Below are positions 27,480 to 36,594 of a stretch of DNA of 64,000 nucleotides, one piece after another; the first letter of the stretch is position 1; every line of letters starts with the position of its first letter. The position numbers and the translations under genes are program-made. A model generated the notes under the pieces. It was not told where the DNA came from and did not search any database. It saw only the letters and a program-made list of their open reading frames with translations. Origin of the DNA: Chloroflexota bacterium (GTDB lineage Bacteria; Chloroflexota; Limnocylindria; Limnocylindrales; CSP1-4); assembly GCA_019637815.1 (NCBI GenBank), contig JAHBUZ010000019.1:1-64000 (forward strand), read 5' to 3'.

Positions 27480-28330
27480 GCGCGGTTCGTCTCCGGGAGC
27501 CACGCGGTCAGTCGCCGGTCGAGTCGCTCCACGAGCCATACGACCATGAACGCCAGGACGATGATGAGCGTCATCACCGCCAGCACCGTCTCCGCGTCGA
27601 AGTTCCTTCCCGCTGTCATGACCACGCCGCCCAGGCCGACCACCGCGACGAACATCTCCCCGTTGATCATGCCCTTGACGGCGCGGCCGGCGCCGAGCCG
27701 GACGCCCGCCATGATGAGCGGCGTCGCGGATGGCAGGATGACCCGCCGCAGCACGAACCGGTCGCCCGCGCCATAGCAGCGAGCCATCTCCACCAGGCTC
27801 CGAGGCGCGGTCTTGACCGCCTCCGCGGTGTTGAGGACGATGATGAACGTCGAATACAGGACGATGACGCCCACGATCGTGATCCGGTCCAGCCCGAAGA
27901 GCGTGAAGAAGATCGGGGCGAACACGAGTGACGGCGCCGTCAGCATGGCGCGGACATAGATATCCAGGGCCATCTCGACGCGCCGATAGACGCCCATGAG
28001 CACGCCCAGCGTCAGCCCGAACACCAGGGCGACGGCGAACCCGATCGCGAGGTTCGTGACGCTGGTCGCCAGGTATCCCAGGATCGTGCCGTCCGCGAGC
28101 AGCTCCCCGAGCCGACCGAGGACGGCCGAGAGCGGTGGGAAGACCGAGACATCCAGGGCTTGCCCGATCGCCTCCCAGGCGATGGCGCCGGCGAGCAACG
28201 AGACGGGTCCCACCGCTCGCTCCCAGCCGCGAAGGCGCGCACGACGCCGCACCGGCTGGGTGCCGGTGATCGCCTCCGTGGTCTGGACGACGGCCTTGGA
28301 GCCCCGTGACGTGGTCACCGGGCGGCCCAC
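27476..28330 (-). CDS. ABC transporter permease, TauC/SsuC type (second of pair)
   Basis: The 284-residue product starts with GTG at 28330; a second in-frame GTG is 12 bases on. It has about six spans and the EAA loop as FVLRRVILPSATPLIMAGVR, the site that contacts the ATPase. TGTQ-like and SsuC-like features include LGVLMGVYRRVEMALDIYVR. It belongs to the nitrate/sulfonate/taurine importer family. With the other permease at 29.2 kb it probably forms a heterodimeric channel. It lies 7 bases behind the ATPase gene and ends the operon at a stop shared as CTAG with the convergent hydrolase. Confidence 0.87.
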   Translation of the reverse strand: MGRPVTTSRGSKAVVQTTEAITGTQPVRRRARLRGWERAVGPVSLLAGAIAWEAIGQALDVSVFPPLSAVLGRLGELLADGTILGYLATSVTNLAIGFAVALVFGLTLGVLMGVYRRVEMALDIYVRAMLTAPSLVFAPIFFTLFGLDRITIVGVIVLYSTFIIVLNTAEAVKTAPRSLVEMARCYGAGDRFVLRRVILPSATPLIMAGVRLGAGRAVKGMINGEMFVAVVGLGGVVMTAGRNFDAETVLAVMTLIIVLAFMVVWLVERLDRRLTAWLPETNRA

Positions 28331-28337
28331 TGGACGG

Positions 28338-29117
28338 TCACGTGTTGAGCACCTGCATGGATCGCAGGCGGGTCCACAGGTGTGTCGTGATGCTGGCGAA
28401 CTCGGGTGACTCGCCGAGCTCGTTGATGTGCTGTGAACGTGGCCGGGCGAGCGGCACCTCGATGATGTCGTCCACCTGGCCGGGCCGCGCGCTCATGAGG
28501 ACGATCCGGTCGCCCAGGAGCACCGCCTCCTCCATGCTGTGGGTGATGAACACGACCGTCTTGGGCGTCTGCTCCCAGATCCGCAGCAGCTCCTCCTGGA
28601 GGAGTCGGCGCGTCTGTTCGTCGAGCGCGCCGAACGGCTCGTCCATCAGCAGGACCGACGGGTCCACGGCCAGCGCGCGCGCCAGGCCCACCCGTTGCTG
28701 CATGCCGCCCGACAGCTCGCCGGGCAGGCGGTCCTCGAACCCGCTCAGGCCGACCCGTTCGATCAGCTCACGTGCCTTCGCCTCGCGTGGTCCCCGTGGC
28801 TCGCCGCGGATCTCCAGGCCGATGGCGACGTTCGCCAGGACCGTCGACCACGGGAGCAACGCGAAGTTCTGGAACACCATGGCTCGCTCGGGCGACGGTC
28901 CGCGGACGGGCTGGGAGTCCACGAGGATCTCACCGGTGTCCCAGGGCACGAGGCCCGCGATGTTGCGAAGCAGCGTCGTCTTGCCACAGCCCGAGGGGCC
29001 AAGGATGGTCAGGAATTCGTTGTCGCGGATGGTCAGGTCCACGTCGCGGAGCGCCTGGACGGGTTCGCTGCGGCCTCGTCCAGGGAAGTACTTGTTGAGT
29101 CCCTTGATCTCGATCAC
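28338..29117 (-). CDS. ABC transporter ATP-binding protein, TauB/SsuB type
   Basis: The 259-residue product has Walker A LGPSGCGKTTLL, Q-loop VFQNFALLPWSTV, signature LSGGMQQRVGLARAL, Walker B VLLMDEPFGALDEQTR, and the switch His in VVFITHSMEEAV. These features and the length match the ATPases of nitrate/sulfonate/taurine importers, which power uptake from inside the membrane. It sits between the two permease genes on the minus strand. The C-terminal stretch EVPLARPRSQHINE is the usual family tail. Confidence 0.92.
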   Translation of the reverse strand: MIEIKGLNKYFPGRGRSEPVQALRDVDLTIRDNEFLTILGPSGCGKTTLLRNIAGLVPWDTGEILVDSQPVRGPSPERAMVFQNFALLPWSTVLANVAIGLEIRGEPRGPREAKARELIERVGLSGFEDRLPGELSGGMQQRVGLARALAVDPSVLLMDEPFGALDEQTRRLLQEELLRIWEQTPKTVVFITHSMEEAVLLGDRIVLMSARPGQVDDIIEVPLARPRSQHINELGESPEFASITTHLWTRLRSMQVLNT

Positions 29118-29166
29118 ACGATACCCCCGGACGATCGGCGAAAGCGGAGCAGAGCGGTCACGTGCG

Positions 29167-29967
29167 TCAGTCCCTGATGCTCGTCATCGACGCCCAGGGC
29201 GTCGCCTTGCGCTGGACCCAGTCCACGATCGCGAGCAGGATCAGGGCCTCCAGGATGATGAGGACCACCATGCCGTACAGCTCGGCGAAGCGGAAGAACG
29301 CCTGGTAGCGAAGGATCAGGCCGCCGATCCCGACCGAGACCATGACGAGCTCGACGATGACCATGCCCGTGACGGCACGTCCAAGGGCCACGCGGACCCC
29401 GGCCAGCACGGCGGGCAGCGACCCGGGCAGGATCACGCGTCGCCAGACGCCCAGCTCGCCGGCGCCGAACAGGCGGACCATGTCGATGAGGGACCGGTCC
29501 ACCTGCCGAACGCCCGCCCGCGTGTTCACGACGACCATGACGATGGCGAAGGACCAGACCACGATGACCCGCGAGGCCAGGCCGATACCCAGCGACATCA
29601 TGAGCAGCGGGATGATGCCCGCGAGTGGCGTCACCAGCAGGATGTTGAGATACGGGTTGATGGCGCGTTCGGCGAGTCGGAAGCGACCCATCAGGAAGCC
29701 GAGCGGGATCCCGATCACGACGGCCAGACCGAACCCCAGCACCATCGCGATGTTGCTGGTCGCGAACGCCTGCCAGACCTCGGGCGACGCCAGCTGCCTG
29801 CCGATCGCCGCGGCCGTCTCGGTGAAGGTCGGCACGAAGAAGCCACCAGCCGCGGTCGCGTACACCTGCCAGACGAGCGCGAACGCGGCGAACGCCAGTG
29901 CACGCAGGAACCAGCGGGAGTCGAGCAATCGGTCGATGTTCAGGGCCGGTCCCTCAGCGCTGGACAT
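29167..29967 (-). CDS. ABC transporter permease, TauC/SsuC type (first of pair)
   Basis: The 266-residue product has about six spans, beginning FLRALAFAAFALVWQVYATA, and the EAA loop LGVWRRVILPGSLPAVLAGVR. It is a relative of the permease encoded at 27.5 kb but clearly not identical, so a heterodimer is likely. Order in transcription is binding protein, this permease, ATPase, second permease, which gives a complete importer. The gap to the ATPase gene is 49 bases. The substrate follows from the binding protein and is not known. Confidence 0.88.
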   Translation of the reverse strand: MSSAEGPALNIDRLLDSRWFLRALAFAAFALVWQVYATAAGGFFVPTFTETAAAIGRQLASPEVWQAFATSNIAMVLGFGLAVVIGIPLGFLMGRFRLAERAINPYLNILLVTPLAGIIPLLMMSLGIGLASRVIVVWSFAIVMVVVNTRAGVRQVDRSLIDMVRLFGAGELGVWRRVILPGSLPAVLAGVRVALGRAVTGMVIVELVMVSVGIGGLILRYQAFFRFAELYGMVVLIILEALILLAIVDWVQRKATPWASMTSIRD

Positions 29968-30030
29968 CCGAGGACGCGCACGGTCGCCCGTGCACGTCCT
30001 CGGACACGTGGATCCGGGTCAGGGATCTCC

Positions 30031-31050
30031 CTACTGCCGACCGATGCGGTCGAGCGCGGCGTCCAGGTAGGTCCGGTCGAACGCCTGCTCCGGCGCCAGA
30101 CCGGGCTCGATGCCGCCCGCGTTCGTCACGAAGTCGATGGTGAACTGCTGCTGCTCGGGAGCGATGCCGCCGTTCGGATCGTACATCTCGAGCTCGCGGT
30201 AGGCCGCCACGGACGCATCCACGCGGGCCGGATCGGTCGCCGGCAACACCTCCAGCACCCGCGCCTTGAAGTACTCGGCGTCCGCGTTGAACTTGCGGTG
30301 CTGCTGGAGGAGCTCCTCGAGGAAGACGGACACCGTGTTGGGATTGGCCGCAGCCCAGTCGGAGTTGACGTAGATGGGCGTGAGCAGCAGATCCGGAAGG
30401 GTCTCCGCGAAGCTGGTCAGGCGACCGAACCGGTCACCGGCCTCCGCTTCGAGGGCGATGGCGTCCGGAAGCTCGATGGGGCTCGCGTCGATCTCGCCCG
30501 CCAGCAGCGCGGCGTACCGATTCTCCGAGCCCGGGAGGATGATGTAGTTGGGCGTGATGCCCGGGCAGTTCTGGGCGATCCAGTCGCGGACCATGAACGT
30601 GGCCGGACTGCCCTCGCTGTGGATGGCCAGCCGCGATCCGTCCAGCTGCGCGCACTCGGTGATCTCGCTCTTGGAGTAGAGCGTCCATTCGTTCTTGATG
30701 CGGGACATCGGGATCTTCACCGGCAGGCCCTGCTGGACAGCCAGCAGGACGCCAGGGCCCTGGCCGCTGGACATCTGGAACTGTCCGCTGGCGACGCCCT
30801 GCAGCTGGAGCTCACCCGCGCTGAGCTCCGGCGTCTCGATCTGCCACCCCTGCTGGTTGAGGTCCGCGACCGTCGCCAGGATCCCCACGGTGGACAGCCC
30901 TGGACCACCGATAGCCAACTGGAAGGACGTGGTCTCCGGTGTGACCGGCGCCGCGGGCGACTGGGCGGCGACCGGGGATCCGAGTGCCGCCACGAGCAGG
31001 GCGACTGCACCTGCCCTCGGCACGGACCAGGATGACGAACGACGGCTCAT
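30031..31050 (-). CDS. ABC transporter substrate-binding protein, NMT1/TauA-like
   Basis: The start is ATG at 31050, with GAGGAGG well placed upstream, giving 339 residues. A Sec signal peptide (RAGAVALLVAALGSPVAAQ) is followed by the two-lobe fold of the NMT1/THI5 and sulfonate-binding family: QLAIGGPGLSTVGILATVAD, a helix, QFQMSSGQGPGVLLAVQQGL, then AIHSEGSPATFMVRDWI. The C-terminal helices are of the usual spacing. It would capture a small organic, perhaps aromatic, N- or S-containing compound and deliver it to the importer encoded downstream. It is the first gene of the operon, which has candidate operators just upstream. Confidence 0.85.
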   Translation of the reverse strand: MSRRSSSWSVPRAGAVALLVAALGSPVAAQSPAAPVTPETTSFQLAIGGPGLSTVGILATVADLNQQGWQIETPELSAGELQLQGVASGQFQMSSGQGPGVLLAVQQGLPVKIPMSRIKNEWTLYSKSEITECAQLDGSRLAIHSEGSPATFMVRDWIAQNCPGITPNYIILPGSENRYAALLAGEIDASPIELPDAIALEAEAGDRFGRLTSFAETLPDLLLTPIYVNSDWAAANPNTVSVFLEELLQQHRKFNADAEYFKARVLEVLPATDPARVDASVAAYRELEMYDPNGGIAPEQQQFTIDFVTNAGGIEPGLAPEQAFDRTYLDAALDRIGRQ

Positions 31051-31121
31051 GCAGCACCTCCTCATCGCGCGTGGGCCGATGCATCCGGCGAGCGTCCGGC
31101 ACGAAGGCCGTCGTCCAGGAA

Positions 31122-31171
31122 CGGATACAAAGGCGTGAGTCGTGTACGCAGTCTATTGAGGAACGTATACG
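31122..31171. promoter_or_regulatory. Candidate operator sites upstream of the importer operon
   Basis: The gap between the MFS gene end and the binding-protein start contains CGGATACAA at 31122-31130, CGTGTACG at 31141-31148 and the perfect palindrome CGTATACG at 31164-31171. GTATAC-type palindromes are common binding sites of GntR-family repressors. Their clustering before a transporter and recurrence elsewhere suggest regulation; no regulator gene is adjacent. Confidence 0.45.
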
Positions 31172-31207
31172 AGTGTCAATGGAATCCTGCCACCTGGATC
31201 GATGCCA

Positions 31208-32449
31208 TCAGGGCCGCGCCTGGGCCGCGCCCGAGCCACCGTCGGGCGGTGTGACGGCGGCACGCGTGTGGCCCGCCAGCCTCGGCAATCCGATGCGGTT
31301 GGCCATGGCGGCCGTGAGGAGCACGAGCGTCGTCACCCAGATGGCGCCCGGTGCCCCCAGGTGCTCGAGGGACCACGCGAGGAGGATCGGCCCGATCAAG
31401 GCGCCGAGGTCGACCGAGAAACGGAAGCCTCCGAGGGCCCGGGACCGTTCCGCCGGCGTGGTGAGCTCCGCGACCGCGGCGGACTGGGAGCTCGCGAAGA
31501 AGTCGACCGCGCCGACGACGAGCGCTGCCAGCACGAAGGTCGTGGCATCGACGGTCCCCAGGAACGTGAGGTCCGCGAGTGCGAGGCACGTGAGGCCGAT
31601 CACGATCACGCGCCGGCGTCCATATCGGTCGCTGGCGACACCGCCGGGCATCGCGACGAGCAACCCGGCGAACGCCATGCCGGCGACAGCGAGCGCGATC
31701 GGCTGCGCATCAAGGCCGATCACCAGCGCTCCATAGAGCGGCACGAGGGTGTTCCGGAAGCCATGTCGATGGATGTGGTTCGCGACCACGCCCGCGTAGA
31801 GCACCGCCAGGGCACCAACGCGTCGCGTGCCGGCGACCGCCGGTGCCGCGGACCTGCGGGTCACGGTCATCACGCGCGAGCTGCGGTCCAGTGCTCGGAG
31901 CGAGGGGAGCAACGTCAGGGCACAGACCGCCGTGGTCACGCCGGTGACGATGAACGTGGCCCGCCAACCGAAGGCGACGCCGACCAGCGCGCCGATGACC
32001 GGGAAGAGCCCGATGCCGGTGTTGTTGGCGAGGTGCATCAGGCTCATGACACGTCCACGGTCGGCCGCGTCCGCGGCGTCGCTCATCGCGCTCAGGACCA
32101 CCATCGCGATGATGGCCACGCCGAAGCCGGCGACGGCCCGCGCTGCGATGAGCACCTCGATGTTCGGCGACCAGGCGCCGACCACGGATGAGATCGCCAG
32201 GGCGACGATGGCGATGACCGCGAGGCGCACCCGGCCCACTCGGTCGGCCAGGAACCCCGATGGCAGGTCCACCATGAGCCGGGTCAGCCCGAAGACCGCG
32301 ACGACCAGCCCGGCGGTCGTCAGGGGGATGCCGAACTCCTGCTGGAGCTGCGGCAGGAGCGGTGTGAGGATGTTGCCGGACGAGGTCGCCGCGAACATCG
32401 CGACGGCCAGCTGCCACGCCACCCACGGGATCCGCGCCTGGCCACGCAT
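31208..32449 (-). CDS. MFS transporter
   Basis: The 413-residue product begins IPWVAWQLAVAMFAATSSGN and has motif A as PSGFLADRVGRVRLAV after the second span. About 12 hydrophobic segments are present. The second half repeats the pattern with PGGVASDRYGRRRVIVIG. It is an exporter or proton-coupled transporter in the inner membrane. Upstream on the same strand is a rhodanese-like gene 78 bases away, and downstream lies the importer operon after 157 bases with operator-like sites, so it may end the preceding transcript. Confidence 0.85.
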   Translation of the reverse strand: MRGQARIPWVAWQLAVAMFAATSSGNILTPLLPQLQQEFGIPLTTAGLVVAVFGLTRLMVDLPSGFLADRVGRVRLAVIAIVALAISSVVGAWSPNIEVLIAARAVAGFGVAIIAMVVLSAMSDAADAADRGRVMSLMHLANNTGIGLFPVIGALVGVAFGWRATFIVTGVTTAVCALTLLPSLRALDRSSRVMTVTRRSAAPAVAGTRRVGALAVLYAGVVANHIHRHGFRNTLVPLYGALVIGLDAQPIALAVAGMAFAGLLVAMPGGVASDRYGRRRVIVIGLTCLALADLTFLGTVDATTFVLAALVVGAVDFFASSQSAAVAELTTPAERSRALGGFRFSVDLGALIGPILLAWSLEHLGAPGAIWVTTLVLLTAAMANRIGLPRLAGHTRAAVTPPDGGSGAAQARP

Positions 32450-32527
32450 GGGGCGACTATCCGTGGTCGACTCGGTGGGGTGGCAGGGACACGGTGGTGA
32501 TGGGGGTCCCGAGGCTCCGTGCCGGCG

Positions 32528-33409
32528 TCAGGGGCCTGGCGGCGGCACCACCTCGGGGTCGCGCTCGATCGGCAGCCCCACGGAGCTCCCCCATTCGGTC
32601 CACGACCCGTCGTAGACGCGGATGTGGTCCCAGCCCAGGACATGGCGCGCCGCGAACCGGATGCTCGACGCGCGATGCGAGAGGCGGCAATACGCGATCG
32701 CGTCGGTCGCCTGGTCGGGCGCCGCGCCGATGGCCCGGAACATCCGCTCGAGCTCCTCGCGTGGCTTCATCGTGAAGTCGTTCGGGTCGAGCAGGTCACG
32801 CGCGTGCAGGTTGCGGGCGCCCGGGATGTGGCCGTATCGCTCGGCGCCGTGGTCGAACGACGGCGCCGGCTTCACGCGGGTCCCCTGGTGCTCCTCGGGC
32901 GTCCGGGCATCGATGAGCACCCGTCCCTCGCGACCCAGACCGGCGAGGATCTCGTCCCGATAGGCGCGCGAGGAGTCGTCCCGGGCCCGGTCCGGCACCG
33001 GGTAGTCCACGGGCGTGATGACCGGGACATCGGTCGTGAGCGGCCGACCGTCCATGGTCCAGCGCTTCTTGGACCCATCGAGGACGCGCACGTCCGCGTG
33101 CCCACCGAGCTCCCGGATGATCCAGTAGCCGTACATCGCGTAGTGGTTGCGGCCGCTGTAGAGCACGAGCGTCGTGTGGGGACCGATGCCCAAGGCACCC
33201 AGCCGCTCCGCCAGCTGTGCCGGCGTCGCGAACTCCCGGTCGAACGTGTCCCAGAGGAGGTCCTTCCAGAACACCCGGATGGCGCCCCGGATATGGCCAT
33301 CGGTGTAGTCGTCGATATCGGGCTCGTGCATCAGCTGGATGATCCGGACGTTCGGGTCGTCCAGGTGCTCCTCCAGCCAGGCGCCGGTGGTCAGGGCGTT
33401 CGCATCCAT
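32528..33409 (-). CDS. Two-domain sulfurtransferase (rhodanese/SseA-like)
   Basis: The 293-residue product has two rhodanese domains, with 3-mercaptopyruvate or thiosulfate sulfurtransferase as the family role. The first, inactive domain reads DDYTDGHIRGAIRVFWKDLL and LYSGRNHYAMYGYWIIREL. The second has RVLIDARTPEEHQG, GHIPGARNLHARDL and the active-site loop AIAYCRLSHRAS, with Cys as probable nucleophile. The loop CRLSHR differs from CRxGxR of thiosulfate enzymes, so the sulfur donor is uncertain. It follows the alcohol dehydrogenase gene by 56 bases and may belong to the hydantoinase operon, which would hint at a sulfur-containing substrate. Confidence 0.85.
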   Translation of the reverse strand: MDANALTTGAWLEEHLDDPNVRIIQLMHEPDIDDYTDGHIRGAIRVFWKDLLWDTFDREFATPAQLAERLGALGIGPHTTLVLYSGRNHYAMYGYWIIRELGGHADVRVLDGSKKRWTMDGRPLTTDVPVITPVDYPVPDRARDDSSRAYRDEILAGLGREGRVLIDARTPEEHQGTRVKPAPSFDHGAERYGHIPGARNLHARDLLDPNDFTMKPREELERMFRAIGAAPDQATDAIAYCRLSHRASSIRFAARHVLGWDHIRVYDGSWTEWGSSVGLPIERDPEVVPPPGP

Positions 33410-33465
33410 GGCATCCTCCGTATCGGTCGGGCGGTCGATGGTGTCGAGCTGCGGTGTCGCTGGGA

Positions 33466-34524
33466 TCAGGTGGTGAGCGCGAGGTCGACGATGGTCTTGC
33501 CGTGGTGGTCCCGTCCCATGAGCCGTCGATAGGCCGCCGGCGCCTCCGTCAGCGAGACGACCTGGTCGATGGGCACGGTGAGACGGCCCTCCCCCAGGAG
33601 CTCCAGCGCATCACCGAACGCGGCCAGGTTGGAGCCCGAGCAACCGACGATCGAGGCACGCTGGCGGAACAGCCAGTTGAGGTCCAGCTGGACCACCGGG
33701 CCGGCGTGTGCGCCGATGACCGCCACGCGGCCCCGCCGTGCGAGACAGGCGAGCGATTCCGTCCAGAGCGCGGGGTCCGACGAGGTCTCCACGTGCACCG
33801 TCACGCCGCCCGGCACGAGCTCCCGGACGAGGGAGGAGAAGGTGGGTGTCTCGACGTAGTCGATGACCGCGAACGGATCGAGCTGCCCCACGATGTCCGC
33901 GTGGGCACGTCCACCGACGGCCGCCACGACGCGGGCCCCGATCACGGATGCGAGCTGCACGATCGCGGAGCCGACGCTCCCCGAGGCACCCGGCACGAGC
34001 AGCGTGTCCCGCTCCGTGACCCCGACCCGCCGGAGCAGCGTGAGCGCCACCGGGAACGAGTGCGCGAAGACGGTCGCCTCGCCGAACGTGACCCCGGCCG
34101 GGATGCGGAACACGTTCCGCTCCGGGACCGCGACGTACTCCGCGAGACCACCCTGGCGGTGGACGCCCACGCTCCGGAGATCGGGGCAGGCATCGTCCTC
34201 ACCGGCGAGGCACAGCTCGCACACGCCACAGCTGATGGGCGGCTTCACGACCACCCGGTCGCCCACCGCGACCCGGGTCACGTCCGCGCCGACATCCTCC
34301 ACGGACCCCGCCGGATCGATGCCCGGCACGTGCGGCAGGCGCAGGTGCGGGTTCGGGAAGCGACCCACCATGGTGATGAGGTCCTGGCGGTTGATGCCCA
34401 CGGTGGCGACCCGGATGAGCACCTCGTCGGCAGCCGGCTCGGGTCGCGGCAGCTCCCGGAGCGCCAGCCGGTCCACGCCGCCGAGCGCATCGACGGCCAT
34501 GGCGCGCATGACCTGGCCGCTCAT
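33466..34524 (-). CDS. Zinc-type alcohol dehydrogenase / quinone-oxidoreductase-like MDR protein
   Basis: The start is ATG at 34524, overlapping the E1 beta stop by 4 bases (ATGA), giving 352 residues. The GroES-like N-terminus has VGINRQDLITMVGRF and HVPGIDPAGSVEDVGADV. The structural-zinc loop is present as CGVCELCLAGEDDAC. The Rossmann part has VPGASGSVGSAIVQLAS. In place of the usual catalytic-zinc Cys-His the N-terminus reads GINRQD, so catalysis may follow the quinone-oxidoreductase route. It is the last gene of the coupled operon with two E1 pairs and likely reduces or oxidises an aldehyde, alcohol or enone of the same pathway. Confidence 0.85.
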   Translation of the reverse strand: MSGQVMRAMAVDALGGVDRLALRELPRPEPAADEVLIRVATVGINRQDLITMVGRFPNPHLRLPHVPGIDPAGSVEDVGADVTRVAVGDRVVVKPPISCGVCELCLAGEDDACPDLRSVGVHRQGGLAEYVAVPERNVFRIPAGVTFGEATVFAHSFPVALTLLRRVGVTERDTLLVPGASGSVGSAIVQLASVIGARVVAAVGGRAHADIVGQLDPFAVIDYVETPTFSSLVRELVPGGVTVHVETSSDPALWTESLACLARRGRVAVIGAHAGPVVQLDLNWLFRQRASIVGCSGSNLAAFGDALELLGEGRLTVPIDQVVSLTEAPAAYRRLMGRDHHGKTIVDLALTT

Positions 34525-35585
34525 CCGAGCAGCGAACGCACGGCTGTGACGACCTTCGCAGCGGATGGCTCGACGAGCTCCTCCATGGGGCGTCCGAACG
34601 GGATGGGCACGTCCGCCGTGGCGATCCGCCGGATGGGTGCCCGGAGCGCATCGAACGCGTGCTCCGCGACCCGCGCCGCGATCTCCGCGCCGACGCCGCA
34701 GCTCTGGTGGCACTCATCGACGATGACCAGGCGACCGGTGCGGCCGACCGACTCGAGGATCGTCTCGGTGTCGAAGGGCACGAGGGTGCGCGGGTCCACG
34801 ACCTCCGCGGAGATGCCATCCGCGGCCAGGATCTCGGCCGCCTCCAGCGCTCGTCGGACCATGAGCGAGGTGCCCACGATGGTCACGTCCGTGCCCGCAC
34901 GCTTGATCTCCGCGACACCGAACGGGATGCGCTCCTCGGCGTCCGGCACGTCATCGACGTAGTCGAACAGCTTCGCGTGGTCCGCCCAGAACACGGGGTT
35001 GTCGTCCTCGACGGCGGTCCGCAGGAGGCCCCGCACGTCCCGCGCGGAGCTGGGTGTCATGATCTTGATGCCGGGCGTGTTCCAGAGCATCGCCTGCGGG
35101 CTGTGGGAGTGCTGTGCCGCACCGCCGCCCCGGATGCCGTGGTTGACGTGGATGACCATGGGCACCCGGGTCTGGCCGCCGGTCATGTAGTGGATGTTGG
35201 CGGCCTCGTTCACCACCTGGCTGAAGGGCTGGAAGATGAAGCTCGCGGTCGCCACGTCCACGATGGGCCGAAGCCCGGAGATCGCGGCGCCGATGCCGGT
35301 CCCCACGTACCCGATCTCAGCGATGGGCGGATCCCAGACCCGGTCCGGGAAGCGCTCCCGGATGTCCACGGTCAGGCGCCGCCACGGCGTGAGACCGAAG
35401 AAGTACTGACCCATGAGGCGCACCGTCGGGTCGCTGGCGAGCGCCTCACGCAGACCGAGCGCCATGCCCTCCGCGTAGGACAGGCGGCTCCAGCCCGCCC
35501 GGGCGGGCGGATCCGACATCACCGACGGATCGGACGCGTCCGACGGATCCGCCCCGAGGGCGGCCGACGTCTCAGGCGAAGACAT
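34521..35585 (-). CDS. 2-oxo acid dehydrogenase E1 beta subunit, first pair
   Basis: The 354-residue product has the E1 beta transketolase-like fold: DPPIAEIGYVGTGIGAAISG with the conserved Glu that contacts thiamine, GGAAQHSHSPQAMLWNTPG with the active-site His, and TIVGTSLMVRRALEAAEILA with the C-terminal domain VIVDECHQSCGVGAEIA. About 30 Ser/Asp-rich residues precede the domain. It pairs with the alpha subunit encoded next (14-base overlap) to decarboxylate a 2-oxo acid (pyruvate, branched-chain or acetoin type). No E2 or E3 gene is nearby. It is noticeably different from the other E1 beta in the same operon. Confidence 0.9.
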   Translation of the reverse strand: MSSPETSAALGADPSDASDPSVMSDPPARAGWSRLSYAEGMALGLREALASDPTVRLMGQYFFGLTPWRRLTVDIRERFPDRVWDPPIAEIGYVGTGIGAAISGLRPIVDVATASFIFQPFSQVVNEAANIHYMTGGQTRVPMVIHVNHGIRGGGAAQHSHSPQAMLWNTPGIKIMTPSSARDVRGLLRTAVEDDNPVFWADHAKLFDYVDDVPDAEERIPFGVAEIKRAGTDVTIVGTSLMVRRALEAAEILAADGISAEVVDPRTLVPFDTETILESVGRTGRLVIVDECHQSCGVGAEIAARVAEHAFDALRAPIRRIATADVPIPFGRPMEELVEPSAAKVVTAVRSLLG

Positions 35586-36591
35586 GCTCGAACGCCTCCT
35601 CAGCCTCCGGATACGGGCTCTCCAGCGCGAACGTGACGGCGGCCGCCATCTCGTCGCGCGCCTCGGTGTCGATGGCGATGGCCTGCTCGCGGGTCACGTG
35701 CCCGGCATCCAGCAGCTCCCGCAGGAAGCGCAGCAGGCCGTCCTGCTGGCTCCACCACCGTTCGTGCTCGGCGGGGATGCCCGACGGATCCCACGCGAAC
35801 GTCACGTCCGTCTCACCGGTGAGCAGCTGCGGCCACAGGGGTCGGTTGCCCGGCCAGCGGACCGTGCGCGCCTCGATGAAGCTGGGGCCGCCACCGGTCC
35901 GGGCGCGCTGGACGGCCTCGGCCATCGCCTCGTGGACGGCCCGCGTGTCGGTGCCATCGATGGGGACCGCCGGGACCCCGAAGGGGTCGACCAGGTCGGT
36001 CAGGCGCACCGCGGCGAGCGTCGAGGACGGGTACTCGTTCGCCTTCTGACCGAGCGCCTCCAGCGAGTTGTTCTCGCACAGGAAGATGATGGGCGCCTTG
36101 CGCATGGCCGCGATGTTGATGGACTCGTGCCAGGCGCCCTCTTCCAGGGCGCCGTCACCGAACAGCGCCACGCTCACCCGATCGAGGCCCAGCTCCTGGA
36201 ACGCGAACGCGGAGCCGACCGCGATGGGCAGCGGCCCGCCGACGCTCGATGAGGTCGTCGGGAAGCCGTGGGCCGCGGATGCGAGATGGAGCGTGCCGCC
36301 CTTGCCCCGGTTGATGCCAGTGGCCTTGCCCAGGATCTCCGCCACCATGCCCGCCGGTGACACGCCGCGGGCGATGAGATGTCCGTGGTTGCGATGCGTG
36401 GTGTATGCGACATCCCCGTCGCCCAGCAGCGCGAGCGCCGGCACGCCGGTCGCCTCCTGCCCCACGTAGACATGGAAGTGACCGATGTCGTGGTCCGCGG
36501 CGAGGCGGATGAGCGCCTCCTCGAAGCGGCGGATGCGGAGCATCGTGCGCAGCTGCGCCACGAGCTCCTCGCCGGGCAGGTCAGGGAGCAT
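35572..36591 (-). CDS. 2-oxo acid dehydrogenase E1 alpha subunit, first pair
   Basis: The 339-residue product shows VYVGQEATGVPALALLGDGD, TTHRNHGHLIARGVSP, the phosphate-contact KGGTLHLASAAHGF, and the ThDP motif starting GDGALEEGAWHES at 145 and ending in CENN. This is the E1 alpha of pyruvate/acetoin/branched-chain 2-oxo acid dehydrogenases. It starts 3 bases after the second E1 beta stop and overlaps its own beta by 14 bases. The lack of E2/E3 leaves the acceptor open: the E1 may work with a dehydrogenase core encoded elsewhere or as a stand-alone decarboxylase or carboligase. Confidence 0.9.
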   Translation of the reverse strand: MLPDLPGEELVAQLRTMLRIRRFEEALIRLAADHDIGHFHVYVGQEATGVPALALLGDGDVAYTTHRNHGHLIARGVSPAGMVAEILGKATGINRGKGGTLHLASAAHGFPTTSSSVGGPLPIAVGSAFAFQELGLDRVSVALFGDGALEEGAWHESINIAAMRKAPIIFLCENNSLEALGQKANEYPSSTLAAVRLTDLVDPFGVPAVPIDGTDTRAVHEAMAEAVQRARTGGGPSFIEARTVRWPGNRPLWPQLLTGETDVTFAWDPSGIPAEHERWWSQQDGLLRFLRELLDAGHVTREQAIAIDTEARDEMAAAVTFALESPYPEAEEAFEHVFA

Positions 36592-36594
36592 GCG

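Noticed and set aside
28306-31035. 909-residue plus-strand frame
   Set aside because: Antisense to ABC importer genes, with Arg/Asp-rich composition and no motif.
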